Assembly (NCBI GenBank): GCA_934309475.1
Contig: CAKRDK010000003.1
Span: 1 to 64,000 of the forward strand
Reading direction: 5' to 3'
DNA: 64,000 nucleotides
From: an uncultured Roseburia sp.
GTDB lineage: Bacteria; Bacillota; Clostridia; Lachnospirales; Lachnospiraceae
Part shown: piece after piece, positions 17,659 to 26,325 of the stretch
How positions within the stretch are numbered: position 1 is the first letter of the stretch
Layout of the letters: every line of letters begins with the position of its first letter
Made by a program: the position numbers and the translations under genes
Notes under the pieces: model-generated
What the model saw: only the letters and a program-made list of their open reading frames with translations
What the model was told of the DNA's origin: nothing
Database searches by the model: none

Positions 17659-18484
17659 CACCTGCGTCAGAAAACCGTATCATATATATTGTTCTTTTTA
17701 TTCCACTGCACGCTAAATTCGTATGATAACGATTTCCATAGTTGGTGATATAAACCATCCCCGGTGTCCCGCCTTCTACCGCACATAACGGACAACTATA
17801 ATAAATTGCACCACTATAACTTCGTTTTATCTCAAGTTCTGCATATGATACCGCCTGCACGGATAAATCAAGGTGCGTGCAGCTCTTTGTCACATGATAA
17901 ACCGTTCCCGTCTCTGTTACATAGACCCATGGATCCGTCTCTCCCTCTTCTCCCGGCTTCCATCCTGTCCATTTCCGTACCTTGACTTTCTGCATGGACG
18001 AAACAGACAGCGGCTCCAACAGATTCAGCGGAATTTTCATTCGATATGTTGCGACAAGTTCTATGTATTCGTCATCTACCTCTGACTGAAGCAGACTGAT
18101 TCCACTTCTGCCTCCCTCAATCCATTCCTCTAAATTCTCTTTCTCCGAAAGTTCCTTTTGTAACTGTACCTTTGCCGCCGCTATCACCGCTACATTTTCT
18201 GCGACATCCCCTTCCGGCAGTATTCCCGCATAAACCGCCAGCTTTCTTCCTGTCGTTTCAAGTCCCGTCTGCACCTGCATTTGTACTTCTAGCACCCGAA
18301 AGAAAAATAAAATTGCCACAAAAAAACTTGTAAGCAGAGGAATCACGATTGCAGCCTCCACCGTAAAAGAAGCACGGCAGAAGAATCGGGGTGCCCCCTT
18401 TTGCTGTCTATAAGAAGAAATATGGTTAGGGAGAGATTTTTTCTTATCTTTATTCTGCTTTCGTTTCTGCTTAAAAAGAGACAC
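17627..18484 (-). CDS. TadE-like protein with two C-terminal Cys-rich modules
   Basis: 285 aa. A basic N-terminus, then the TadE signature CRASFTVEAAIVIPLLTSFF (membrane helix about 40-65). The extracytoplasmic part ends in two similar modules: WVYVTETGTVYHVTKSCTHL ... YYSCPLCA and MVYITNYGNRYHTNLACSGI ... KACSKCGN. Each has the pattern VYxTxxGxxYHxxxxC followed by CxxC, as seen in metal-binding tails of some secreted nucleases and ComEC-like proteins. Metal binding outside the cell is inferred. It lies between the DUF5702 gene (6 bp) and the prepilin peptidase. Confidence 0.85.
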   Translation of the reverse strand: MSLFKQKRKQNKDKKKSLPNHISSYRQQKGAPRFFCRASFTVEAAIVIPLLTSFFVAILFFFRVLEVQMQVQTGLETTGRKLAVYAGILPEGDVAENVAVIAAAKVQLQKELSEKENLEEWIEGGRSGISLLQSEVDDEYIELVATYRMKIPLNLLEPLSVSSMQKVKVRKWTGWKPGEEGETDPWVYVTETGTVYHVTKSCTHLDLSVQAVSYAELEIKRSYSGAIYYSCPLCAVEGGTPGMVYITNYGNRYHTNLACSGIKRTIYMIRFSDAGDKKACSKCGN

Positions 18485-18490
18485 CCCGAT

Positions 18491-20032
18491 TCACCTGCCT
18501 TGTCCAATCTGATAGGAAAACTTTCTCGTATTCACAAACCTGTATGAAAAATCCTTTTTACCATCAAGCAGCACCAGATTCCAGAATAAGGTTTCTGCAT
18601 CATACTCATACGCAAGCTGTGCACTGACTAACATATGGTCCATCCTGACATTTTTGTAATTGTCTTCAAGATTTACATTTTTCTCCATCACGTCCATCGT
18701 CCGATAACTCAGCTTCTTTTGTCCCTCCAGGAACAAAAACTGCATCAGATAATCCTGATAAGTAAGTCCGTTCACACATTCCTTCGCCTTCTTTGAATTA
18801 TTAAATGACGATATAATATTTCCAACATTCGTTGTCCATTCAGCCTTTGTCTTTATCATTGCTATTTTCTCTCCCGCCAAAAGACTGCGAATATCCAGAA
18901 TACTCTCCAGATATGCCCAGGCACCGATAATGCCATATTGCACCGCTTTTATGACGCCGGGGTTCGCCGACGCTCCCGCTAACATCGTTGCCAGTGCCAG
19001 CGCTTCGTTGACCTTCACGGAATCCTGCATAATAGATGCAAGATTACCGGCTTCCCTTGCCAGCATAAGCCGCTCCACAACGCCTTCTAAATTTGCACGG
19101 TCGCTGCTTTTTCCACAAATGATATACTCAAGTTCATAATCCAGTGCCCGATTTTCCATGGTTTTCGTATAATTCGAAAAATATGTGGTCAGATACATCT
19201 CATATAAAATCCGTGCGTACCAGTCCGTCTCCACCGCTTCTACCTCTGTTCCCTGCTCACATTGCCGCTTCATAAGGACATCTTCCACCGTGATTTCTTT
19301 ATCCGATACAGCATCCACATCCGGCAACACCATCCCTAAAATAGCGTTCTGCTTCAGCTTTAACACAAATTCCAGCACACTCTCTTTTTCGTTCTTCTCT
19401 GCTGCGTCGTTCTCTGTATCGTCCTTCTCTGTTGCAGCTTCCTGGCTCGCCGCACCCGCACGTGACAGTTGTACCACATTCTTTTCCTCCGTCACTTCCT
19501 GTAATGACTCCTGGGCTTTTTCTATCTGCGTCCCGCTATTTTGGGCTTTCTCCTCCAAATCCTCTCCTTCCTGAATCCGATCATAAATTGCCTTTGCTGT
19601 CTCCTGCGGTATATTCTGTCTCATATAATCCACCACATGATTTAAGAAAACATCACCATCTCCATCCGTCGCCAACTGGTAGCGTTCCACCTCCACCTGC
19701 CTCTCATGGACACGCAAAAGTGTTGTTGCAGACTGCATTTCTTTTATTAAATCATAATTTAAGTTATCATGCATTAACTGAAAAGCAGAACCTTCCACCT
19801 TATCCATCGCAAATTCTTCTCCTCCGTATGCTCCATCTAAAAAGAGCAGATGATAGTCCTCCCATATCTTGGCGTTGTACTCCGCAAACACAGATTCTGT
19901 GACTAACGTTGACACCTGCTCCGTCTGCAGCCGGAGTCCGTAATACCGCGCGGACTCCAGCAGTGCAAACAACAGCGATGCTATCAGCATCATGCTCAAG
20001 GCAGAAAAAATCGTAATACTGGCTTTTTTCAT
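18491..20032 (-). CDS. DUF5702 / TadG-like pilus-associated protein
   Basis: 513 aa. The N-terminus MKKASITIFSALSMMLIASL is a TadG-like membrane anchor, followed by ESARYYGLRLQTEQVSTLVTESVFAEYN, a motif I associate with DUF5702 in Clostridia. The large remainder is predicted to be outside the membrane and contains a Glu/Ala/Lys coiled-coil stretch around residues 155-215. It probably has a minor-subunit or assembly role in the Tad machine. It lies directly downstream of the Flp pilin gene on the same strand. Confidence 0.85.
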   Translation of the reverse strand: MKKASITIFSALSMMLIASLLFALLESARYYGLRLQTEQVSTLVTESVFAEYNAKIWEDYHLLFLDGAYGGEEFAMDKVEGSAFQLMHDNLNYDLIKEMQSATTLLRVHERQVEVERYQLATDGDGDVFLNHVVDYMRQNIPQETAKAIYDRIQEGEDLEEKAQNSGTQIEKAQESLQEVTEEKNVVQLSRAGAASQEAATEKDDTENDAAEKNEKESVLEFVLKLKQNAILGMVLPDVDAVSDKEITVEDVLMKRQCEQGTEVEAVETDWYARILYEMYLTTYFSNYTKTMENRALDYELEYIICGKSSDRANLEGVVERLMLAREAGNLASIMQDSVKVNEALALATMLAGASANPGVIKAVQYGIIGAWAYLESILDIRSLLAGEKIAMIKTKAEWTTNVGNIISSFNNSKKAKECVNGLTYQDYLMQFLFLEGQKKLSYRTMDVMEKNVNLEDNYKNVRMDHMLVSAQLAYEYDAETLFWNLVLLDGKKDFSYRFVNTRKFSYQIGQGR

Positions 20033-20045
20033 ACTGCCTCTTTTC

Positions 20046-20213
20046 TCAGATGGTCTTAATTTTACCGTTAATCGTCTTAAAGATACTGTTTACGATACTG
20101 GTAAGCTCTTTCTTGAAAATGATAACAAGACCGATTAATACCACCAAAATCAAGATAATCTCAACGACTCCGATACCATCTTCCTCTACTAAAAAATCAT
20201 GAACCCCTCTCAT
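20046..20213 (-). CDS. Flp-type (type IVb) pilin, 55 aa
   Basis: A short gene with a strong AGGAGG 8 nt before its ATG. The protein begins MRGVHDFLVEEDGIGVVEII and has one long hydrophobic helix (VEIILILVVLIGLVIIF), then a basic amphipathic tail. DG/IGVVE is a class III prepilin cleavage site, with the glutamate at position +5 of the mature protein as in Flp pilins. This should be the major pilin polymerised by the surrounding Tad machinery and cut by one of the two A24 peptidases. Confidence 0.9.
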   Translation of the reverse strand: MRGVHDFLVEEDGIGVVEIILILVVLIGLVIIFKKELTSIVNSIFKTINGKIKTI

Positions 20214-20270
20214 CTTTTTTCCTCCTTTTTCATCTGATGTTCTAAAACATTTTTACATATCTGCGCTCCT

Positions 20271-21554
20271 CTAAAGCTGAAATGATAAAATTGCCGGAAC
20301 CATTATAATCACAATTACAATTCCAAGCATCAGTATCATCGGAAACAACAGCTTTGTGCCAGCTTCCTCCGCATACTTTTTTGCCATGTTCTTTCTTTCC
20401 TCGAATGCGTCCTCCGATTCCTGTTCCAACAGCAAGGACAATCCACGTGTTCCTTTCTTTGAATTTTGAACCAACAATGAAGAAAGCTTCTGGTAGCGTC
20501 TCAGACCACATCTCTCACCAAAATGCTCATATGCCTTCTTTTCGCCAATTCCACTTTCCATCTCCCGGCAGGTAATCAGCATCTCCTCATACGCTGGTTT
20601 TTTACTATTTCCATTCTTTTTCCGCTTCTTATCGTAGGAAGCGGAAATTTGATTCCATGCATGATTTAATGTCATTCCAGCCCCAAGAAGCAACGACAGC
20701 TTATTCACAATTTCCGAATACTCCATCGTTAGAAGCATTTTTCTCTCCTTTTCCTGGCGACGCTCTTTCTCGACTTCGGAGATTCGTACCCCAATTGCCA
20801 GCACAATGCCAAGTGCTAAAAACTGGTACGCCGTACGGCTCTTTTTTTCTTTCCAGGTCAGCCGGTGTCCATTTACCTCTGACGGCAGATAAAATTCTGT
20901 GGTCTCTTCCACCTCCTCCTGCGCCGCCAATTCTTCTTTGATTCCGCGCAAAAGTTTTTGCTCCTCCGTCTGTTCCGGCAGTTTCACCATGAAATAAAAT
21001 TCATAGCTGCTCTGATAATCCCGACAGCTCAAATCACAGACGGCATGTACAAGAGTCCCCTCTTCTGAAAGCATCTCTAACTGCAGCGTTCCATCTGCAT
21101 CGAAAATCTCATATGGGTCAAAACTCCACTCTGCTTCCACAAGACCGCCCTGATAACTCTCCTCTGGCACAACATCACTTGTCACCTCATCAAGAGACTG
21201 ATTTTCTCCTAAAAATGTCTCATCAATCTCCTTTTGTGCCATCTTTAAAAGTTCCATACACTTTTCCTGTGTCAGTTGTTCTTCCGGAATCTCCACCTGC
21301 ATCTCATATTCATTTTCCCATTCCGGGACCTCCATAATAAGGTCCGCTTCCCTGCTGCCCTCTCCTGCTTTATTTCGCTCCATCTGCGACGCCCCAGAAA
21401 ATAACGAGTCCTGTTCCTGCCGCCACTGCGCGGCTGCACCGAACAGCGCACAGACCGCAAAGCAAAGAATCATCTTCTCACAGCGTGCTTTTTTTCTATG
21501 TGCTATCCAATATCCCACAAATGCCAAAATTCCTACTATGATACACACAGTCAT
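20271..21554 (-). CDS. TadC-like inner-membrane protein with a large inserted domain
   Basis: 427 aa. The C-terminal half is a T2SS-F/TadC domain (MEYSEIVNKLSLLLGAGMTL, then LLLEQESEDAFEERKNMAKK and two membrane helices). The N-terminus has two membrane segments, then an acidic domain of about 170 residues (45-215) rich in Glu, and a further helix before the T2SS-F part. Standard TadC proteins are about 300 aa, so the acidic insert is extra and, by topology, probably outside the cytoplasm. It pairs with TadB as the platform of the pilus machine. Confidence 0.87.
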   Translation of the reverse strand: MTVCIIVGILAFVGYWIAHRKKARCEKMILCFAVCALFGAAAQWRQEQDSLFSGASQMERNKAGEGSREADLIMEVPEWENEYEMQVEIPEEQLTQEKCMELLKMAQKEIDETFLGENQSLDEVTSDVVPEESYQGGLVEAEWSFDPYEIFDADGTLQLEMLSEEGTLVHAVCDLSCRDYQSSYEFYFMVKLPEQTEEQKLLRGIKEELAAQEEVEETTEFYLPSEVNGHRLTWKEKKSRTAYQFLALGIVLAIGVRISEVEKERRQEKERKMLLTMEYSEIVNKLSLLLGAGMTLNHAWNQISASYDKKRKKNGNSKKPAYEEMLITCREMESGIGEKKAYEHFGERCGLRRYQKLSSLLVQNSKKGTRGLSLLLEQESEDAFEERKNMAKKYAEEAGTKLLFPMILMLGIVIVIIMVPAILSFQL

Positions 21555-21568
21555 AACATTTTCCTCTC

Positions 21569-22285
21569 CTAAACCTCTATCGCAAGAATATGCTCCGCCA
21601 GAAAAAGCGTCCCGATATATGCTGCCAACGAGACCGTCATTACGGCGACTCCGATTGCATTTCCATACAAAAGATCCAAAAAGCCTGGCGATGCAATATC
21701 CAGATAAAACAAAATGAAAAACGGAATCCCACTCATGATATTCTGTTCCATCTTTTTCGCAGCGATTGCCGTCTCCATCTCCTGCTCAACCTCTATTTTT
21801 TCCCGGATATGCCGCGAAGTCGTCTCAATAATGTGGATAAAATCACCGCCCCCACGCTTTGCAAATGCAAAAACTTCCGCAAACATTCGTATATCCTCCA
21901 CTTCTGTCTCATCCGCCAGCTTCAGCATCAGCCCCTCCAATGGCTGATTGATGCGGACAGCCGCATTCATTTTTGCAAACTCTTTCGGTAAAATCCCCTT
22001 CTCGCGATACAGCTCTCCTAATTCCCGTTCTGCTTCCCTCCATGCATTTTCCATCGAATACCCAGCCGTCAATGCGGTTATGACAGACTGCATGGCATCC
22101 TTAAACTCCTGCCGAATCTGGTATTTTTGTTTTTCCTCCATCCTTTTTCTCCATTTTTTCCGTACGGCAATATAAAGGAGCGGATACAACACGAACCCAA
22201 ATACAGAACGGTAAAACAAGTACGCTATCATAGCTGTGATGCCAAAACTTACAGCTATACAACATATTTTTTCTTTTCCCCTCAC
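21569..22285 (-). CDS. TadB-like inner-membrane platform protein
   Basis: About 238 aa, T2SS-F superfamily. The characteristic stretch FKDAMQSVITALTAGYSMENAW is followed by ETEVEDIRMFAEVFAFAKRGGGDFIHIIE and two C-terminal membrane helices. The reading frame is open to 22456, but that would overlap tadA. I chose the GTG at 22285 because GGGGAG lies 6 nt upstream and the protein then starts just before its first membrane helices. It lies between TadA and TadC in the locus. Confidence 0.85.
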   Translation of the reverse strand: MRGKEKICCIAVSFGITAMIAYLFYRSVFGFVLYPLLYIAVRKKWRKRMEEKQKYQIRQEFKDAMQSVITALTAGYSMENAWREAERELGELYREKGILPKEFAKMNAAVRINQPLEGLMLKLADETEVEDIRMFAEVFAFAKRGGGDFIHIIETTSRHIREKIEVEQEMETAIAAKKMEQNIMSGIPFFILFYLDIASPGFLDLLYGNAIGVAVMTVSLAAYIGTLFLAEHILAIEV

Positions 22286-22331
22286 AATTACTCCCCTTTT
22301 TCCACAGAAATGCTTTATTATTCCGCTTTTA

Positions 22332-23549
22332 TCAACATATCGTGGCAGATATTCCAGCCATATGACATTTCTCACAATGTACAAGTTCTCCGGTACGACG
22401 CAGTTCTCCCACGACTTTTTCCTGACTCGAACGGCTGCTGTCCTCCACAAATTCAAACAGCGGATGCAGCTGCACTTCCCCCTCTTTCATCCCAAGCACC
22501 TCTGCAATCATCAACACTTTCCGACTCCGGTCACGCAGACGCCCCAGATGTACCAGCAAATCAATTCCCGATGCTATCTGGCTTCTGATTGCCGGAAGTG
22601 GCAAGTCCATTCCCATCAGCACCATCGTCTCAAGTCTTGCAATCATGTCCTTACAGGAGTTGGCATGTCCGGTCGAAAGGCTCCCATCGTGCCCGGTATT
22701 CATTGCCTGCAAAACATCTAATGCCTCCGCGCCCCTGCATTCTCCCACCACAATGCGGTCCGGCCGCATCCGAAGCGCAGTCTTAATCAAATCCCGGATG
22801 GTAATCGGCTCCACGCCCTCTAAGTTGGCATTTCGCGTCTCAAGCCGAACCAGATTCGCATTCCCCTGAATCTGCAATTCTGCGGAATCTTCAATCGTTA
22901 AAATGCGTTCTGTCTTTGGAATGTAAGCAGAGAGCACATTCAAAAACGTTGTTTTGCCGGAACCGGTTCCGCCTGAGACAAAAATATTATATTTCGCCTC
23001 CACCATATGTTTTAAAAAGGTGGCTGCTTCCTCAGTCAAAGAACCCTTTTCCATCAAATCCTCCATCTGAAACGGGCGTTCCGGGAACTTTCGAATGGAG
23101 ACAGCCGCACCGTCTATCGAAATCGGAGACAGCACAATATTGACACGCGAACCGTCACGCAGCCTTGTATCCACAATCGGTGCCGCCTCATTTACCATGC
23201 GGTTATTCGTTCCCACAATCTGCTGTATCACATCCTCTAAACGTTCTCTTGTGGCAAACTTTTTCTCCCACTCCACAAGTTCCCCGCGCTTCTCATAGAA
23301 AATATGCTCCGGCCCGTTTACCATAATCTCTGTTATCTCCGTATCGTCTAACAGTTCCTGTAAAACATCGAGCTTTCTTAAGGTATAAAATATCTCCTGC
23401 TCTTCCTTCACCCGCTCCTGCAGCGACAGATAATGCACCGCTGCATATTCTCTGACCTCTTCCTCAATCAGCGTCCGGACTTCCTCATCCGATACCTCTC
23501 TGGAAAGGTCTAACCGTAATAACACACGCTCCTTTATCTCAGCAATCAT
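22332..23549 (-). CDS. Pilus assembly ATPase TadA/CpaF
   Basis: About 405 aa secretion ATPase. Walker A is GGTGSGKTTFLN, the Asp box ILTIEDSAELQI and Walker B RPDRIVVGECRGAEAL, followed by the HDGSLSTGHANS histidine box. The N-terminal part (EIMVNGPEHIFYEKRGELVE) matches CpaF. The ATG at 23549 with GGAG upstream gives the usual N-terminus (MIAEIKERVLLRLDLS) and an 11-bp overlap with the TadZ-like gene. A GTG at 23597 is possible but has no Shine-Dalgarno. It powers Flp pilus assembly at the cytoplasmic face. Confidence 0.95.
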   Translation of the reverse strand: MIAEIKERVLLRLDLSREVSDEEVRTLIEEEVREYAAVHYLSLQERVKEEQEIFYTLRKLDVLQELLDDTEITEIMVNGPEHIFYEKRGELVEWEKKFATRERLEDVIQQIVGTNNRMVNEAAPIVDTRLRDGSRVNIVLSPISIDGAAVSIRKFPERPFQMEDLMEKGSLTEEAATFLKHMVEAKYNIFVSGGTGSGKTTFLNVLSAYIPKTERILTIEDSAELQIQGNANLVRLETRNANLEGVEPITIRDLIKTALRMRPDRIVVGECRGAEALDVLQAMNTGHDGSLSTGHANSCKDMIARLETMVLMGMDLPLPAIRSQIASGIDLLVHLGRLRDRSRKVLMIAEVLGMKEGEVQLHPLFEFVEDSSRSSQEKVVGELRRTGELVHCEKCHMAGISATIC

Positions 23550-24630
23550 AGGCAGCTGCTCCAAACCGATATTTTCTGACCATGTCGCCCAGCTCACTCC
23601 ATTTGAACTGGTCTAGAAGTCCCATCGCCGGGACTACCTGCGCGGACGAGTATGGCAGATAAATCATCTGCATCTTTTCCAGCAATGCATCATGTCCACT
23701 ATAGCGGACTGCCTGTTCAAACTGCGCTCTCCGGCACTCCGGAAACGGTCCGTTTTTCATAAGTGCATAGACCTCATTGCAATACGATAAAATGTCAAAC
23801 ATTCCCTCTATTGCACTTCCGATGTCTAAGATGACGGCCTCAAAATCCGTCTCCTGCTCAATAAAATCCATGAGTTTTACATATTCTTCTTTTCTTAGCT
23901 GGTGCAAATACTCCGGATTGATAACCGGCGGTATGTAAAAAAGTGTCTCATTCTGGCTCACCATCTGCCAGAATCCTTCCGCCGAAAGACGATTCTGCCT
24001 GATTTTCACAAACAAATCTCCCAGATTGCGCTCCCCTTCCAACTGAAAAAGTTCCAGAAATCCGGCACACTCCATAAGATTTAAATACAGCACCTTCTTC
24101 TGCTCCGAAAGCAGCGACGCCAGCGTAACGGCAAACGGCATCTGCATTTCATGCTGTATCGGAGAACACACGCCTATCCACTCCATGTTTTCCCGCTTCT
24201 TATGCTTTGCCTGAAAGACTTCCTCTTCCGGTTCACATGCACGGTAAATCTCATGAATAATATTTTCTGCCGACTGGTATTTTAAAATACTTTTCTCCTC
24301 CGGCTGCTGATAATTACTCTGCTCCGCCACACAATAGCCCATGCCTTTCGCACCGTTATACTCTGTAGTCAAAGCTTCCTCAACCACAACCTCTTCCGCT
24401 AAATGCAAAACCGGTATGCGGTACTGGCGGATTCCTTCTTTTGCCGCCTCGAACCCTTTCCCCAACAAAACAATCTCAAACCTGTTTTGTAAAAGTCCTT
24501 CCATAAATGCTTCTAATTTCGTATAGGTATAGATCACAATCTGCTCAGGATGATGCTTCCTGATATAAAATGCAAATCGTTTTACATATGCCTCATCACA
24601 GTCACAGACTGCTGCAACAATTTGTCTCAA
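23539..24630 (-). CDS. TadZ/CpaE-like localisation protein with degenerate P-loop
   Basis: About 363 aa. The N-terminal receiver-like domain (MRQIVAAVCDCDEAYVKRFA) is followed by a MinD/ParA-like half. The P-loop position reads VCSPIQHEMQMPFAVTLASL, without the Walker lysine, while VLYLNLMECAGF and ILDIGSAIEGMF keep the fold pattern. TadZ proteins place the pilus machine at the cell pole. The TTG start overlaps the stop of the prepilin peptidase (TTGA) and has GGGGGTGG just before it. An ATG 18 nt upstream is the alternative. Confidence 0.82.
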   Translation of the reverse strand: MRQIVAAVCDCDEAYVKRFAFYIRKHHPEQIVIYTYTKLEAFMEGLLQNRFEIVLLGKGFEAAKEGIRQYRIPVLHLAEEVVVEEALTTEYNGAKGMGYCVAEQSNYQQPEEKSILKYQSAENIIHEIYRACEPEEEVFQAKHKKRENMEWIGVCSPIQHEMQMPFAVTLASLLSEQKKVLYLNLMECAGFLELFQLEGERNLGDLFVKIRQNRLSAEGFWQMVSQNETLFYIPPVINPEYLHQLRKEEYVKLMDFIEQETDFEAVILDIGSAIEGMFDILSYCNEVYALMKNGPFPECRRAQFEQAVRYSGHDALLEKMQMIYLPYSSAQVVPAMGLLDQFKWSELGDMVRKYRFGAAAYDC

Positions 24631-25064
24631 ATATCCACCCCCAGACATACAAAAAATCCAACTAAAATTGCTATTGAAAAATGAATGAAATGTTTTTCCC
24701 CAAAGCACCACTTTTTCTGTGCTGCAAGCCAGATTATTTTTCCAAAAGAAAGCAACGCTCCTACCACAAATGCACTTACTATTAATGCAAGACATTCTTT
24801 TGTTCCCAATAATCCACCTGCTACGGAAAATAATTTGATATCGCCTGCCCCGATGGCACGCATTAGAAATAATAGATACAATAAGATAACCGGAATAGAA
24901 ATATTTACTACAAACATTATGAAACCTGTCCATCCGCTTCCCCATATGCGAAAAGACAATCCTGTTGCAAGACCTGCAAGAATCAGCCGGTTACTGATCT
25001 TAGCTGTCCTGACATCGCTCCAGACTGCAATACTCAAAATCACAGACAGAAGCAGATAATTCAA
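24627..25064 (-). CDS. Type IV prepilin peptidase, A24 family (second copy)
   Basis: 145 aa. Catalytic aspartates lie in VWSDVRTAKISNRL and AIGAGDIKLFSVAGG, spread over about five membrane helices. It is the first gene of the Tad operon as read on the minus strand, coupled to the TadZ-like gene by a 4-bp overlap. It is closer to the usual TadV/CpaA pattern than the copy at 17141. Confidence 0.92.
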   Translation of the reverse strand: MNYLLLSVILSIAVWSDVRTAKISNRLILAGLATGLSFRIWGSGWTGFIMFVVNISIPVILLYLLFLMRAIGAGDIKLFSVAGGLLGTKECLALIVSAFVVGALLSFGKIIWLAAQKKWCFGEKHFIHFSIAILVGFFVCLGVDI

Positions 25065-25169
25065 TCCCCCAATCCATCACCTCGCTTCGTATTTGGTAAC
25101 ATGGATTATAGCAATGCACATTTCCGTTGTCCAGCCCTTTTTCAAAATTAAATTATTTTTGTAACTATA

Positions 25170-25376
25170 TTACAAAAATTTACTGAGCACAATTCCATAT
25201 AACAGCGCAAACCCGCTTGTACCAAGGCTTCCGATTGTCAATAGGCTCACTGCATTGATGCCAACTGCCACCGCAATTCCCATACTTTTTAAGATTTGAT
25301 TGCAAAAAGATAACCCCACCGCACCTAAAATCATTCTCATAAAAAAGTTCGGTCCCACAGCCTTCTTTTTATTCAT
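25170..25376 (-). CDS. BofA-like membrane protein (pro-sigma-K processing inhibitor family)
   Basis: 68 aa. Two hydrophobic segments; the C-terminal part GINAVSLLTIGSLGTSGFAL follows the BofA pattern (N...T...G.LG..G...L). In Bacillus, BofA restrains the SpoIVFB protease that activates sigma-K in the mother cell. AAGGAA precedes the ATG. It is divergent from the yaaL-like gene, whereas in Bacillus yaaL and bofA run in the same direction. Confidence 0.82.
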   Translation of the reverse strand: MNKKKAVGPNFFMRMILGAVGLSFCNQILKSMGIAVAVGINAVSLLTIGSLGTSGFALLYGIVLSKFL

Positions 25377-25577
25377 AGCACAAGTTCCTTTCTGCCCACT
25401 TTTCCACTTTTTCTTTTACATTATATGATATGGAGCACTTTTTTATTTAGAACTTTTTTCTATTTTTTTGTATAATCTGGCTATTTTCTGCTTATACTTA
25501 AACAATAGATTGCAAGCTTTGCGAGCAAACCTGTTGTCAAGAATGAAAAGATTGGAATCAGAAAGTGGGGGTTTTAC

Positions 25578-25856
25578 GTGCGCGTCTTAAAAAACAAACC
25601 AATTACGGATGAGCATTATACCTTATTGAAAAATGATTTATGTCAAACTGCGAAAGAATTGCGATATGCTTATGAAAATCTGGAAAATGTGATTGATCCT
25701 GATATGATTGACTCTTGCATTTACGAGGTAAATGCGGTTCAGATGCGTTATAAATTTCTGCTGACAAGACTGAAACAGTATGAAACAACGCTTCATTTTG
25801 ATTCAGAAAAAGAGGATTCTTATACTAAGAATCCCCTGGATCTGTCAAATTCCTGA
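25578..25856 (+). CDS. YaaL-like protein (DUF2508 family)
   Basis: 92 aa helical protein of unknown function. The stretch LCQTAKELRYAYENLENVID followed by DPDMIDSCIYEVNAVQMRYKFLL fits DUF2508. A GTG start follows GTGGGGG. Proximity to the bofA-like gene supports the call, since yaaL and bofA are neighbours in many Firmicutes. Its 3-prime end overlaps the convergent fliS by 37 bp. Confidence 0.8.
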   Translation: MRVLKNKPITDEHYTLLKNDLCQTAKELRYAYENLENVIDPDMIDSCIYEVNAVQMRYKFLLTRLKQYETTLHFDSEKEDSYTKNPLDLSNS

Positions 25857-26296
25857 CAGTTTTCTGTTAAATTATCACGTCCGTATGTATATCCTGCATA
25901 TACCTGCTGCGTGTTTTGCATGATAGGTGCGGATGTATCCTGTGCGGCAACTTTTTCAAAGCTGTCGTACAGGCGTCTCAAAATGCCTTCGGCATATTCT
26001 AATCCATCCAGCCGGTACTGATACATACCCGCTGCAAGTTCCTGTCTGCAAAAAGCATACAGCGGATACAGTTCTTTTGCCAGCCCATAGGAAAAATTTA
26101 ATGACTGCATCAGCTCCGCGATACCCTTATCTGCTTTGCGGACTGCCGTTTTAAAGGCTTCCTTGTCTTTTTTCGCATAGGCTTCCTTCGCGTCGTCTAA
26201 ATAAGCAAAAATAATATCGTAGATAATCACAATCATGCCACCTTTATTGCACTGGCTGATTCTTCGTGTAAAGTCCTGTTTTTGTTCTTTTTTCAT
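25820..26296 (-). CDS. fliS: Flagellin export chaperone FliS
   Basis: 158 aa, four-helix type. The start MKKEQKQDFTRRISQCNKGG and the central KADKGIAELMQSLNFSYGLAKEL match FliS, which binds the flagellin C-terminus and prevents early polymerisation. It has a longer than usual C-terminal tail. It lies 29 bp downstream of the flagellin gene on the same strand. FliD is not in the window. Confidence 0.88.
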   Translation of the reverse strand: MKKEQKQDFTRRISQCNKGGMIVIIYDIIFAYLDDAKEAYAKKDKEAFKTAVRKADKGIAELMQSLNFSYGLAKELYPLYAFCRQELAAGMYQYRLDGLEYAEGILRRLYDSFEKVAAQDTSAPIMQNTQQVYAGYTYGRDNLTENCQEFDRSRGFLV

Positions 26297-26325
26297 TCCA
26301 AAAACCTCTTTTATCTCTCAATTTC

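Noticed and set aside
20242..20511. Minus-strand 89-aa reading frame over the end of tadC
   Set aside because: Different frame of a clear T2SS-F domain; no independent support.
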